A stretch of 64,000 bases of DNA from Cycloclasticus sp. (GTDB lineage Bacteria; Pseudomonadota; Gammaproteobacteria; Methylococcales; Cycloclasticaceae): positions 1,488,001 to 1,552,000 of the forward strand of contig JBFLJU010000001.1 of NCBI GenBank assembly GCA_040743155.1. The letters run 5' to 3'. Position 1 is the stretch's first letter. Each line of letters begins with the position of its first letter. The translations under genes were made by a program, and so were the position numbers. Positions 30,249 to 39,214 of the stretch are shown in pieces. Below the pieces are notes generated by a model. It saw nothing but the letters and a program-made list of their open reading frames with translations. It did not search any database and had not been told where the DNA came from.

Positions 30249-30743
30249 ATGCGAAAGCTTCTCATTTCATTAATGATACTTATTTCGAGCTCACTTTTAT
30301 TAGCTTGCTCCACGACTAAAAGCCTAAACGACAAGATGCTTGACGTTGCTGATAACTTGCCTGGCGTATATAAAGTTAATGTTCGCCAAGGCAATTCTGT
30401 CACCCAAGAAATGATTAATCAACTTCGCCCTGGCATGGATAAAAGGCAAGTCAAATTCATACTCGGCACACCCTTATTGGTTGACCCTTTCCACAAAAAC
30501 CGTTGGGACTATTTTTATTATTTAAACATCGCCGGTAAACAGCAGAAAAAAGAACGCGTGACCGTCATTTTCAACGCGGACGAACTCGTTAGTATAAAAG
30601 GTAACTTCAAACCAAGTAATGAGTTTAAGCCGATGACCATTAACACAGAGGTGGTTGACGTACCTAAACGGGAAGAGAAGAAGAAAAGCGCTATTGAAAA
30701 AGCACTACAGGCTGTTGGCATCGAGTACGAAGAAAAATATTAG
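30249..30743 (+). CDS. bamE: outer-membrane assembly lipoprotein BamE
   Basis: BamE (SmpA/OmlA) is a lipoprotein of the BAM complex that inserts outer-membrane beta-barrels. The 164-residue precursor has a lipoprotein signal peptide with the lipobox LLLAC, so Cys20 is the expected lipidation site. The core has LPGVYKVNVRQGNSV, the family motif QLRPGMDKRQVKFILGTPLL and DPFHKNRWDYFYYL. About 40 residues beyond the usual end are charged and lysine-rich. It is followed one base later by a thioesterase gene. Confidence 0.94.
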   Translation: MRKLLISLMILISSSLLLACSTTKSLNDKMLDVADNLPGVYKVNVRQGNSVTQEMINQLRPGMDKRQVKFILGTPLLVDPFHKNRWDYFYYLNIAGKQQKKERVTVIFNADELVSIKGNFKPSNEFKPMTINTEVVDVPKREEKKKSAIEKALQAVGIEYEEKY

Positions 30744-30744
30744 A

Positions 30745-31173
30745 ATGGCTATCAACCCCTATTTAGAAAAAATAAGTCAGACGCCTCACGCCAAAAAGCT
30801 AAAGCTACAATTGGTCTCTGCAGAAAAATCCTCTGTGATATTAAAACTACCGTTTAGCAGCGACATTATCGGTGACTCGGTTAATAACTACATTCATGGT
30901 GGCGCTGTGACTACCGCTATCGATACTGCTTGTGGCGCCGCTATCTTTCAACTGCAAAACAATTTACGCGCTTTGGCAACACTGGACCTGAGAGTAGACC
31001 ATGTTTGCCCCGCCGCATCAGGCGTCGATGTCAACGTGTTCGCAGATTGTTACCACTTAACACATACCATCGCTTTTGTACGTGCCACCGCCTATACCGA
31101 TGATATAAACACCCCGATTGCAACAGCCATCGGCACCTTTATGCGTTCCAACAAAGAATTCCCAATAAGCTAA
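30745..31173 (+). CDS. PaaI-like hotdog thioesterase (first of tandem pair)
   Basis: The 142-residue protein is a single hotdog domain of the PaaI/YdiI thioesterase group. YIHGGAVTTAIDTACGAAIF is the helix that carries the catalytic acidic residue in the family, and LATLDLRVDHVCPA is the central strand. Such enzymes hydrolyse acyl-CoA or acyl-carrier-protein thioesters; the substrate is unknown here. The true start is ATG 30745, two bases after the bamE stop. The stop overlaps the next start as TAATG, so the pair is translationally coupled. Confidence 0.8.
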   Translation: MAINPYLEKISQTPHAKKLKLQLVSAEKSSVILKLPFSSDIIGDSVNNYIHGGAVTTAIDTACGAAIFQLQNNLRALATLDLRVDHVCPAASGVDVNVFADCYHLTHTIAFVRATAYTDDINTPIATAIGTFMRSNKEFPIS

Positions 31174-31619
31174 TGCACTTGGTCAAAAAAATAAATGAAA
31201 TAAAATTACGTTATGACTACGAGGCCATCGTTGATTTGATTCCGTATGCTAAAACGATTGGCGTAGAAACCAGTATGGTTGGTGAAAGCCTTGTCTCTAG
31301 CCTGCGTTTTATGGAAAGCAATATTGGCAACCCCGCTCTGCCTGCACTGCATGGAGGTGTCATCGCTGGGTTTATGGAAAATGCGGCGTTGCTACATTTA
31401 ATTTGGGAGATAGAACTTATCAACATTCCTAAAATAGTCGATTTTTCTATTGACTATCTACGCCCCGGCCAAACATCCACAACCTACTCGAAATGTGACA
31501 TTATTCGCCTAGGAAGCCGAGTCGCTTTATGCAACGTCGTCGCTTGGCAAGAAGATATTAACAACCCTATTGCACAGGCCAGAGGGCACTTTCTATTATC
31601 AGAAAATAAGCCGGTCTAA
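31173..31619 (+). CDS. PaaI-like hotdog thioesterase (second of tandem pair)
   Basis: The 148-residue protein belongs to the same hotdog family as its upstream neighbour but is clearly diverged. It has PALPALHGGVIAGFMENAALLHL as the core helix region, preceded by MESNIGNP, and KIVDFSIDYLRPG as the central strand. It begins inside the stop of the first gene (TAATG). PaaI-type proteins work as tetramers of hotdog domains, so the two could form a hetero-oligomer; this is inference. The 274 bases after it hold an inverted repeat but no gene. Confidence 0.78.
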   Translation: MHLVKKINEIKLRYDYEAIVDLIPYAKTIGVETSMVGESLVSSLRFMESNIGNPALPALHGGVIAGFMENAALLHLIWEIELINIPKIVDFSIDYLRPGQTSTTYSKCDIIRLGSRVALCNVVAWQEDINNPIAQARGHFLLSENKPV

Positions 31620-31701
31620 ACCCTCGCTTTTTCAAGTGAGCGCTATAATTTAATCACACAGGCAGTAAATCTACTCGCTTTCTTACCCCAATTACTTGAT
31701 T

Positions 31702-31731
31702 GACTTCTCATCGCCGTGATAACGAGAAGTC
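31702..31731 (+). other. inverted repeat upstream of the LLM monooxygenase gene
   Basis: GACTTCTC / GAGAAGTC form an eight-base-pair perfect stem around a 14-base loop that contains ATC..GAT. It lies 160 bases before the monooxygenase start and has no T-run, so it could be an operator or a leader structure. Its role is unknown. Confidence 0.35.
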
Positions 31732-31893
31732 GTACGCTTATTTTAGCTGCTCACCCACCAACATTAACCTACTCAGGCTCTCAGCTAATGGCTAAAGAGC
31801 TTGTTCAGAGTAAGTCAGTTATCTTTCTCAAAAAGCTGTACTTATAACCCGGTTATGAGATAGTTAAGGGATAAATAACTGAAAATTCCCAAG

Positions 31894-33231
31894 ATGAGCA
31901 CAACAAAAAAACTACATTTCGGCGCCTTCATGCGCCCCGCCAGTATTCATAGTTCAAGCTGGCGTTACCCCGGCTCTTTTTCTGATGCCAATTTTAATTT
32001 CAAACATCATGTACGCTTTGCACAAACCTTAGAAAAAGGACTCTTTGATGCCATTTTTATGGCCGATCACCTTGCTCTGATGAATATGCCTGCAGAAGCA
32101 CTGAAGCGTAGCGCCACAGTCACTTCATTAGAACCTTTAACTTTATTACCTGCTTTAGCCGCCGTCACCGAACACATAGGGCTAATAGCGACCGCATCAA
32201 CCACCTATAATGAGCCATACCATATTGCACGTAAATTTGCTTCGCTGGATCACATCAGTGATGGCCGCGCAGGCTGGAATGTTGTCACATCGGCAAACCC
32301 ACTTGAAGCACTAAATTTTGGCCTAGATGAAGCGGTTGAACACGACACTCGTTACCGTAGAGGACGTGAATTTTACGAAGTCGTTACTAAACTGTGGGAT
32401 AGCTGGGAGGATGACGCCATCGTTCGCGATGTAGACAGCGGCATTTTTGTTGATTTGGAAAAGCTTCATCCAGCGAAACATAAAGGTGAATTTTACTCTG
32501 TCGAAGGCGCACTAAATGTTGCACGCCCCGTACAAGGTTGGCCGCTAATCGTCCAAGCAGGCGCCTCCGAAGCAGGCAGGCAATTTGCCGCCGAAGTAGC
32601 AGAGATGGTTTTTTCTGCTGCAAGCACCCTTTCAGCGTCTCAAGAATATTATGCAGACGTGAAGAGGCGAGCAAAAGCTTATGGGCGCAACCCTGATCAC
32701 CTTAAGGTCTTTCCAGGCTGTTTTGTTTATATTGGCGATACCTTACAAGAAGCAAAAGATAAAAAGCGCTGCTTAGACAGTATGGTAAACCCAAATTCTG
32801 GCATGGGCTCCCTTTCTGTGCTGCTCGGTTGTGACACCAGCAAATTTGATCTAGATGGCCCTTTACCAGAAATTCCCGAATCAAACGCCACACAAACAAG
32901 CCGTCAAAAACTCGTTGATATGGCGAAAGAAGAGAATATGACCGTACGCGAACTGGCTCAGCACGTGGGCGGCTCTTTTGGTAGTTTGGAAATGCTCGGC
33001 ACGCCTGAAATGATTGCCGACCAAATGGAAGAATGGTTAGTGTCTGATGCCTGTGATGGTTTCAATATCATGTTTCCTTACTTGCCCGATGGACTCGATG
33101 ATTTTGTTGATAAGCTAGTGCCTGTACTGCAAAAAAGAAACCTATACCGTACTGAGTACGAAGGTAAAACATTACGAGAAAATCTTGGTTTACCACGGCC
33201 AGCAAACCGCCACATAAAAGAACCTGCCTAA
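31894..33231 (+). CDS. LLM-class flavin-dependent monooxygenase (NtaA/SnaA/DszA type)
   Basis: The 445-residue protein is a bacterial luciferase-like TIM barrel of the nitrilotriacetate monooxygenase subgroup, which uses reduced FMN delivered by a separate reductase. Typical segments are LHFGAFMRPASIHSSSWRYP, GLFDAIFMADHLAL, GLIATASTTYNEPYHIARKF, HISDGRAGWNVVTSANP and RYRRGREFYEV. The later GWPLIVQAGASEAGRQFAAE also fits. Known members degrade chelators, organosulfur compounds or long alkanes; the substrate cannot be read from sequence. No flavin reductase lies next to it. A bidirectional terminator separates it from leuA. Confidence 0.88.
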   Translation: MSTTKKLHFGAFMRPASIHSSSWRYPGSFSDANFNFKHHVRFAQTLEKGLFDAIFMADHLALMNMPAEALKRSATVTSLEPLTLLPALAAVTEHIGLIATASTTYNEPYHIARKFASLDHISDGRAGWNVVTSANPLEALNFGLDEAVEHDTRYRRGREFYEVVTKLWDSWEDDAIVRDVDSGIFVDLEKLHPAKHKGEFYSVEGALNVARPVQGWPLIVQAGASEAGRQFAAEVAEMVFSAASTLSASQEYYADVKRRAKAYGRNPDHLKVFPGCFVYIGDTLQEAKDKKRCLDSMVNPNSGMGSLSVLLGCDTSKFDLDGPLPEIPESNATQTSRQKLVDMAKEENMTVRELAQHVGGSFGSLEMLGTPEMIADQMEEWLVSDACDGFNIMFPYLPDGLDDFVDKLVPVLQKRNLYRTEYEGKTLRENLGLPRPANRHIKEPA

Positions 33232-33318
33232 CAATATTCCATAAACGAGCATCGCATGCATCATCATATTAAAAACATGATGATCAACAAAGACTACTTT
33301 TAAAATGCACAGTATAAA

Positions 33319-33352
33319 AAAGGCGCACTACTTCTAACAGTAGTGCGCCTTT
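33319..33352. terminator. bidirectional terminator between monooxygenase gene and leuA
   Basis: A 13-base-pair perfect stem AAAGGCGCACTAC / GTAGTGCGCCTTT with an eight-base loop lies between two convergent genes. A-runs on one side and T on the other allow use from both strands. Confidence 0.85.
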
Positions 33353-33394
33353 AAGCTAACGAGCTAAGCTTATCTTTTTAATAAAGCCTAACTA

Positions 33395-34948
33395 TCAAAC
33401 TCCCTGATGCGCTTGAGGGTGAATACGCTGATTGGGGTTAAACAACCTATTAAGTGCATTCACGTAAGCTTTTGCAGATGCTATAACAATATCCGTGTCC
33501 GAACCATGACCGTTAACGATACGCCCACCTTTTTCTAACCTCACAGCAACCTCACCTTGAGAATCTGTCCCTTCGGTCACATTACTCACCGAGTAAAGCT
33601 GTAACGTAGCGTCACTAGCCATCACTTGTTCAATAGCTTTAAACGTTGCATCAACAAGCCCGCTCCCTTGAGAAGTTGCTGACTTCTCAGCATCTTCCAC
33701 CATCAAGGTAATGCTGGCCTCTGGCATTTCACCCGTTTCAGAACAGGCCTTAACTGAGACTAATTTAATCGCTTCACTAAAAGTTTCTTCCATTTGGAAG
33801 TCTGATAATAAGGCTTGGATATCTTCATCAAAAATCTCTGATTTCTTATCCGCCAAATCTTTAAAGCGGCGAAAAGCATTATTTAACTGCTCTTCGCTAT
33901 CAACCGTAATATTTAATTTCTCTAGGCGGTCTTTAAAAGCACTGCGCCCTGATAATTTACCCAATACTAATTTATTAGAGCTTAAACCAACATCTTCTGC
34001 CCGCATAATTTCATAGGTTTCGCGTGCCTTTAGCACACCATCTTGGTGAATGCCGGATTCATGTGCAAATGCGTTTGCACCCACAATCGCTTTATTCGGC
34101 TGCACCGCAAAGCCCGTAATGCTCGACACCAACCTTGAACAAGTCATTATTTGAGTGGTATCCAATCTAACATCACAAGGCAATAAATCCTGTCTTGTGC
34201 GCACCGCCATAACAATTTCTTCAAGCGCCGCGTTACCTGCCCTTTCACCCAAGCCATTAACAGAACATTCAACTTGTCTCGCGCCATTCATAACACCCGC
34301 CAACGAATTAGCTACAGCCAAGCCTAAATCATTATGGCAATGCGTTGAAAAGATAGCATTAGCAGAATTTGGTACTCTTTCAATTAATTGTCGAATGGTG
34401 TTGCCATACTGCCCCGGCAAATTATACCCCACTGTATCGGGGATATTAATGGTTGTTGCACCAGCATCAATCACCGCTTCAATCACACGACATAAAAAAT
34501 CAAGGTCTGAACGACCCGCATCTTCAGGTGAAAATTCAACGTCATTGGTGAAGTTTCTTGCAAGCTTTACCGCATCAATCGCTTGTTCAAATACCTGATC
34601 CGGTGTTAATTGCAACTTCTCTCTCATGTGTAGTGGCGAGGTCGCAATGAAGGTATGGATACGCGACGCATTGGCATCTTTCAATGCTTCACCAGCGCGT
34701 TCAATATCTCCTTTATTGGCACGCGCCAAACCACACACAACACTATCTTTAACGGCTCTAGCGATACCCTGGACTGCGCTGAAGTCCCCATTACTTGAAA
34801 TGGGAAAACCCGCCTCAATGATATCTACCTTCATTTTTTCCAACGCCTTGGCAATACGCAATTTTTCCTCGGGGGTCATCGCCGCACCGGGACTTTGCTC
34901 GCCATCGCGCAAGGTTGTATCAAAAATTATTAATTTTTCTTTACTCAT
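33395..34948 (-). CDS. leuA: 2-isopropylmalate synthase
   Basis: LeuA condenses acetyl-CoA with 2-oxoisovalerate, the first step of leucine synthesis. The 517-residue protein has the DRE-TIM barrel motif [15 protein letters not shown] at the N-terminus, the metal-binding [26 protein letters not shown] and [11 protein letters not shown]. The C-terminal regulatory (leucine-feedback) domain with [15 protein letters not shown] and [22 protein letters not shown] is complete. It is a stand-alone minus-strand gene here, away from leuBCD. A perfect palindrome 15 bases upstream of the start may serve as operator. Confidence 0.96.
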   Translation of the reverse strand: MSKEKLIIFDTTLRDGEQSPGAAMTPEEKLRIAKALEKMKVDIIEAGFPISSNGDFSAVQGIARAVKDSVVCGLARANKGDIERAGEALKDANASRIHTFIATSPLHMREKLQLTPDQVFEQAIDAVKLARNFTNDVEFSPEDAGRSDLDFLCRVIEAVIDAGATTINIPDTVGYNLPGQYGNTIRQLIERVPNSANAIFSTHCHNDLGLAVANSLAGVMNGARQVECSVNGLGERAGNAALEEIVMAVRTRQDLLPCDVRLDTTQIMTCSRLVSSITGFAVQPNKAIVGANAFAHESGIHQDGVLKARETYEIMRAEDVGLSSNKLVLGKLSGRSAFKDRLEKLNITVDSEEQLNNAFRRFKDLADKKSEIFDEDIQALLSDFQMEETFSEAIKLVSVKACSETGEMPEASITLMVEDAEKSATSQGSGLVDATFKAIEQVMASDATLQLYSVSNVTEGTDSQGEVAVRLEKGGRIVNGHGSDTDIVIASAKAYVNALNRLFNPNQRIHPQAHQGV

Positions 34949-34962
34949 TTCTATACTCCACG

Positions 34963-34980
34963 TGTCATAACTTTATGACA
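34963..34980 (-). promoter_or_regulatory. palindrome just upstream of leuA
   Basis: TGTCATAA-CT-TTATGACA is a perfect eight-base inverted repeat with a two-base centre, lying 15 bases before the leuA start. The size and spacing suit a dimeric repressor site or an RNA hairpin at the ribosome-binding region. The 240-base gap upstream of leuA holds no gene. Confidence 0.45.
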
Positions 34981-35188
34981 AATATTTACTCAATAGGTAA
35001 ACGCGTTTCACCTCGCCAGGATTTACTGTTAGCCGCGCAGCGGCAGTCGAGGGAGGGTACGCAGACAGGCAATATGCGTTACAAATGAACATGAAGACGC
35101 CTCACTTAACGTGATAGTAAATGCGATTTTGTCATCATTGAAATTCATGTCATTAATATAATCTATTTCCCTGTTATTTCAAGCCATA

Positions 35189-35497
35189 TCAGCTATTTGC
35201 TGAACGCGCGCCTTTCTTAGTCACTTTCCCTGCTTCAGCACGTTGCCGCCTCACTTCTTTCGGATCCGCTATCAGCGGGCGGTATATTTCAACTCGGTCA
35301 CCTTCTCGTAACGGCGTATCCAATTTACAAGGCTTACTGAATATTCCAACCGAACTGGTTGCTATATCTATGTCAGGGAACCGTTGCAAAATACCCGACT
35401 CCTTTATCGCCTGTTCGGCCGTTAGAGCGTCTTGGAAAGGCACCACTAAAATTAATTGTTTTTCCGGTGTCGCGTAAGCGACCTCAACTTTACCCAT
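35189..35497 (-). CDS. rnfH: RnfH/RatB family ubiquitin-like protein
   Basis: The 102-residue protein is a small beta-grasp protein of the UPF0125/RnfH family (also called RatB). Its pattern is [16 protein letters not shown] at the start, [16 protein letters not shown] and [26 protein letters not shown]. Its biochemical role is unclear in all organisms. The gene overlaps the end of ratA by eight bases, the usual pairing near smpB. The C-terminus is basic and probably disordered. Confidence 0.88.
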   Translation of the reverse strand: MGKVEVAYATPEKQLILVVPFQDALTAEQAIKESGILQRFPDIDIATSSVGIFSKPCKLDTPLREGDRVEIYRPLIADPKEVRRQRAEAGKVTKKGARSANS

Positions 35498-35921
35498 AAA
35501 TATCGTCTGCTCGTTTTATAAAAGAGTCCATTAAAGATCCGCAAATTTGGCTGAAAATAGCTGAAAAAACAAAATTACTCACGGAATTTTTAAACTCAAA
35601 ATCAATTTCCATTGTTATTTTACAGGCATCTTCACGCAGGTGCTTAAAATGCCACTCACCATACATCGATTCAAACGGCCCATCTAACAACTCAAGCTTT
35701 ATACTTTCGCCCTCTTTTAAAAGGTTTTTAGTACTAAATTTTTTATGCAAGACCTTCCAAGCGACCTCTAATTCAGCCGTCATTTCTTCAGCCGTTTCAG
35801 ACAAGACTTTGCTGGTCTTACACCACTTCAAAAAGGCGGGATATGAAGCCACATCGTTGACAAGATCGAACATGTCTTTGGCTGCGTGACGTACTAGCGC
35901 ACTGCGTTCAATTTTATGCAT
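35490..35921 (-). CDS. ratA: RatA-type START-like protein (ubiquinone-binding / ribosome association)
   Basis: The 143-residue protein has the polyketide cyclase/START fold of the COQ10/RatA family. It starts with [20 protein letters not shown], continues with [14 protein letters not shown], and has [21 protein letters not shown] and the final helix. In E. coli, RatA blocks 70S assembly when overproduced. The mitochondrial relative Coq10 binds ubiquinone. It starts four bases after the SLC6 transporter stop and overlaps rnfH. It is divergent from smpB across the transporter gene. Confidence 0.9.
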   Translation of the reverse strand: MHKIERSALVRHAAKDMFDLVNDVASYPAFLKWCKTSKVLSETAEEMTAELEVAWKVLHKKFSTKNLLKEGESIKLELLDGPFESMYGEWHFKHLREDACKITMEIDFEFKNSVSNFVFSAIFSQICGSLMDSFIKRADDIYG

Positions 35922-35925
35922 GACT

Positions 35926-37278
35926 CTAAATCAAATCAATCGCTTTTAAAAACACAATAATAACCGCTACTGGGGATATAAACTTCACTAAAATCTTCCA
36001 CCCGCTATATATCAGTGGCCGTTTTAAATTTAATTCACCCGCACTGTTTTCTTTGCTCATCACCCAACCGGCAAAAACAGCAATACATAAGCCACCCAGT
36101 GGCAACATAATATTGGCTGTTAAATAATCCAAAACATCAAAAAATGTTTTGCCAAAGATTTTAATATCAGCGGCAAGGTTAAAAGACAACACAGTGCCTA
36201 TGCCTACAACCCACGTCACTAGACCCGCCCAAATACAAGCGCGCATCCGGCTCATGTTTTTATTTTCTACCAACCAAGCGACTGCGGGTTCTATTAATGA
36301 TATTGATGATGACCATGCAGCGAAAACAAGCAGTACAAAAAACAAGCATCCAAAGAAAGAACCGTACGCCATATGACCAAAGGCAATCGGTAAGGTTTGA
36401 AAAATAAGCCCTGGGCCACTACTGGGCTCCAAACCGTTGGCAAAAACAATCGGGAAAATAGCCAACCCTGCTAACAAAGCGACTGCTGTATCGGCCAAAG
36501 CAATGATGACAGCTGTTGAGCCAATCGACACTTTTGATGGTAAATATGATCCATACACCATAATGGCGCCCATACCCAAACTTAGCGTAAAAAACGCATG
36601 CCCCATAGCGGTTAAAACACCTTCACTGGTGATTTTGCTAAAATCTGCTTTAAACAAAAAAGACACACCTTGTTCAAACGCACCTTGATCCATCGCATAA
36701 CCAACCAATAAGATCAAAATAACGAGCAACGCTGGCATTAAAAATTTTACCGCCCTTTCCAACCCTTTAACCCCGCGAGCAACCACTAACATCGTCAAGA
36801 TCATAAACAAACTATGCCAAGCTAATAACTTCTCGGGGTCAGCAATAAATTGCCCAAAGATGTTACTAACGCCATCAGCGGTAGCTCCTTCAAAAACACC
36901 CGATGCTAAGCGCACAACGTACGCCATCGCCCAACCGGCAATCACGCTGTAATAAGATAGAATTAAAAAACCTGCGATCACACCAAGCCAACCCAACCAA
37001 GACCAAAACCGGCTAGCGCCCGCTTCTGCTGCCAAGTCTTTCATGGTATTAATGGGGCTTTGCCGTCCCCGGCGGCCCAACATAATTTCAGCCATCATGA
37101 TGGGTATACCAATCGCCAAAATACACAACAAGTAAATTAAGACAAAGGCACCACCACCATTTTCACCCGCAATATAAGGGAACTTCCAGATATTACCCAA
37201 ACCTACGGCCGAGCCTGTTGCGGCCAAGATAAAGGCTAAACGGGATGACCATTGACCATGTTGCGATGCATTTCTCAT
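35926..37278 (-). CDS. sodium-dependent transporter of the SLC6 (NSS) family
   Basis: The 450-residue integral membrane protein has a LeuT-like fold with about 11-12 helices. The first helix carries the sodium-site signature TGSAVGLGNIWKFPYIAGEN, followed by GGAFVLIYLLC and the conserved GIPIMMAEIMLGRRGRQSP. Bacterial members move amino acids or related amines with Na+; the substrate is not predictable here. It lies upstream of ratA with a four-base gap, so the transporter, ratA and rnfH probably form one operon divergent from smpB. Confidence 0.9.
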   Translation of the reverse strand: MRNASQHGQWSSRLAFILAATGSAVGLGNIWKFPYIAGENGGGAFVLIYLLCILAIGIPIMMAEIMLGRRGRQSPINTMKDLAAEAGASRFWSWLGWLGVIAGFLILSYYSVIAGWAMAYVVRLASGVFEGATADGVSNIFGQFIADPEKLLAWHSLFMILTMLVVARGVKGLERAVKFLMPALLVILILLVGYAMDQGAFEQGVSFLFKADFSKITSEGVLTAMGHAFFTLSLGMGAIMVYGSYLPSKVSIGSTAVIIALADTAVALLAGLAIFPIVFANGLEPSSGPGLIFQTLPIAFGHMAYGSFFGCLFFVLLVFAAWSSSISLIEPAVAWLVENKNMSRMRACIWAGLVTWVVGIGTVLSFNLAADIKIFGKTFFDVLDYLTANIMLPLGGLCIAVFAGWVMSKENSAGELNLKRPLIYSGWKILVKFISPVAVIIVFLKAIDLI

Positions 37279-37390
37279 AAAACAATAAATCTAATTTTTA
37301 TCGTTCATAAACTAACCCAACTTCAACATTTAACCAAGTTATTAACTGACTTTTATAGCGCTATTTTGCCTGCTCGCTTAGAATACCGTT

Positions 37391-37867
37391 ATGGCAGGTA
37401 AAAAGAAAAAAGCACACCCAAATTCCATCGCATCCAACAAAAAAGCAACGCACGATTATTTTATCGAGCAACGTTTTGAAGCGGGTATGGTATTAGAAGG
37501 CTGGGAAGTAAAAAGCATCCGCGATGGACGAGTACAATTAAAAGAAAGCTACGTGGTAATAAAAAATGGCGAGGCGTGGCTTGCTGGTGCGCACATCTCT
37601 CCTCTGTTATCAGCCTCAACACATATTGACCCAATCCAAACACGCTTGAGGAAGCTGTTACTCAACCGTAGAGAACTTATTAACCTTGTCGCCCTTGTTG
37701 AGCGCAAAGGTTATACCATCGTTCCCTTATCCATGTATTGGGTAAAAAGCCGTGTGAAGCTTGAAATAGGCTCAGCTAAAGGTAAACAATTACACGATAA
37801 GCGAGCCTCATCAAAGAATAAGGACTGGCAGCGTGAAAAACAACGCATTATGAAGCACGCAGGCTAA
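37391..37867 (+). CDS. smpB: SsrA-binding protein SmpB
   Basis: SmpB binds tmRNA and takes it into stalled ribosomes for trans-translation. The 158-residue protein has [40 protein letters not shown] and the lysine-rich C-terminal tail ([21 protein letters not shown]) that occupies the empty mRNA channel. The gene encoding its partner RNA, ssrA, starts about 800 bases downstream on the same strand, with one opposite-strand membrane protein gene between them. Confidence 0.97.
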   Translation: MAGKKKKAHPNSIASNKKATHDYFIEQRFEAGMVLEGWEVKSIRDGRVQLKESYVVIKNGEAWLAGAHISPLLSASTHIDPIQTRLRKLLLNRRELINLVALVERKGYTIVPLSMYWVKSRVKLEIGSAKGKQLHDKRASSKNKDWQREKQRIMKHAG

Positions 37868-37936
37868 TACCAAATAGTAAAAAGCACTTCATCCGTCAAC
37901 TGGCCTTATATCCCTAGTGTCTCACTATATATCACC

Positions 37937-38620
37937 CTAAGGCTCGATCACCCCTTTGAGAATTTCTTGCACTGACTTAAGAATTAAAAACCCAACACCC
38001 CAAATAATCCAGCTTATGCTTAATATCCAATAAGCGGCTAAATAAACCAACTCCATAGCATCCACTCCACCAGCCATCATATTTGAGTCGTAATAAGGTA
38101 AAAAGGCCAGCGGCGCAAACGTCAGAACCATAAAGGATGTTTCTTTGTTTTTTACAAAATGAGGTAAACGCGTCTTCGCATAAAGAAACGCACTCCCCCC
38201 CCAAAACAAATACATGGGATAACAAATCAATAAAATAATTGCCTGAGCAGGCATCACCTCATTACTATTATGCAACACTTCATACCAAGAAGCGTCTTGG
38301 TGCACCAAAAATCCGCCGGCTAAAGAGCCAACGAAAACTTGTCCAAGATAAAACATCACTAATATCAAATGCCGCCTGACATAAGTATCTCCATCAATTC
38401 TTTCCGTCTTCTTTGAATAACTGATCAACACCAGCCAAACAACGATAATGACTACCAACTCAGCCTTAAAAAAACTCAGCATAGAAATATTATGATATTT
38501 CGCCTTTTCAGCATACAAGAACAGATCACCTAAGCTTAAAAAACTAGGAACCCAAATCACGCCTAACATTAAAAACAAAATAATGAACACCACAGGAAGC
38601 ATTTTGTTTGATAACACCAT
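37937..38620 (-). CDS. hypothetical integral membrane protein
   Basis: The 227-residue protein has about six hydrophobic segments (near 8-28, 48-66, 82-105, 122-145, 160-178 and 190-215). There is little sequence outside the membrane apart from YSKKTERIDGDTYVRRH and a loop with YYDSNMMAGGVDAME. I do not recognise a family. It lies alone between smpB and ssrA, on the opposite strand to both. Base composition is like that of the neighbours, so nothing points to recent transfer. Confidence 0.6.
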   Translation of the reverse strand: MVLSNKMLPVVFIILFLMLGVIWVPSFLSLGDLFLYAEKAKYHNISMLSFFKAELVVIIVVWLVLISYSKKTERIDGDTYVRRHLILVMFYLGQVFVGSLAGGFLVHQDASWYEVLHNSNEVMPAQAIILLICYPMYLFWGGSAFLYAKTRLPHFVKNKETSFMVLTFAPLAFLPYYDSNMMAGGVDAMELVYLAAYWILSISWIIWGVGFLILKSVQEILKGVIEP

Positions 38621-38673
38621 TAACCTCTATTTAATGAACTAATCATCCGGTATAGTATCAAAATCTTACCAAA

Positions 38674-39048
38674 GGGGACGACCTGGCTTCGACGTGGGTA
38701 GCAAAACCTAAGGTGCATGTCGAGCTTTCAGGAACCTCGTAAAACATCTGAAAAATTATAGTTGCAAACGACGACAACTACGCAATCGCTGCTTAAGAAC
38801 CAGTAGATTGCTGTCTGACTGGAGCCGTGCTTATGCGTCCAGAGACTTTCGAGTCATTCAGGCATCATAGCTCATAAGATCGCAGTGAAGCTTGTTCGGG
38901 GCGGATCTACTAAAACTTTACCGGAATCGTTTTTGGTCTTCCTAGCCTATCGGGTAGCCACTGATTAAACTAAAAGTTATAGGATAAACATGTAGAGCCA
39001 AGGGCGGAGTGCTTGCGGACGCGGGTTCGATTCCCGCCGTCTCCACCA
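38674..39048 (+). ncRNA. ssrA: transfer-messenger RNA (tmRNA)
   Basis: The RNA rescues stalled ribosomes by acting first as tRNA-Ala and then as mRNA. The 5' end GGGGACGACCUGGCUUCGACG pairs with the 3' end CGUCUCC before the encoded ACCA. The T-arm reads GCGGGTTCGATTCCCGC. The resume codon GCA at 38764 opens the tag reading frame ANDDNYAIAA, which ends with TAA at 38794-38796. The 3' tRNA-like end is the integration site of the mobile element that follows; the element regenerates it intact. Confidence 0.97.
39025..39048 (+). repeat. left attachment site (attL) in the ssrA 3' end
   Basis: The last 24 bases of tmRNA, from the T-arm to CCA, serve as the left boundary. The core CGCCGTC.CCACCA recurs at the right end of the element. 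Confidence 0.75.
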
Positions 39049-39081
39049 TTTACCGGTCTAACACAGACCAAGAAAGTCCAT

Positions 39082-39107
39082 GAAACCCTGCTTAATTGCG
39101 GGGTTTC
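39082..39107 (+). terminator. element-borne terminator after ssrA
   Basis: GAAACCC-T-GC pairs with GC-G-GGGTTTC around a six-base loop, 33 bases after the tmRNA end and inside the mobile element. It would replace the native ssrA terminator, which integration moved to the right end (48328-48358). Confidence 0.7.
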
Positions 39108-39162
39108 TTGCATCTAACGTCCTAACTTGTCCACCTCCATCTATTGACATCTTATGCCCAAT

Positions 39163-39183
39163 GGGGGCAATATTAGGGGCAAC
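39163..39183 (+). repeat. left pair of GGGGGCAA repeats (putative integrase arm site)
   Basis: Two direct copies, GGGGGCAA at 39163 and GGGGCAAC at 39176, are 12 bases apart between equivalent positions. A pair with the same spacing and orientation occurs at the right end (48227-48247). Two inverted copies (GTTGCCCCC) follow at 39202-39210 and 39326-39334. The position just upstream of the integrase gene fits integrase or excisionase binding. Confidence 0.6.
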
Positions 39184-39214
39184 AAGTCTTTTCAAAATGG
39201 AGTTGCCCCCCCAG

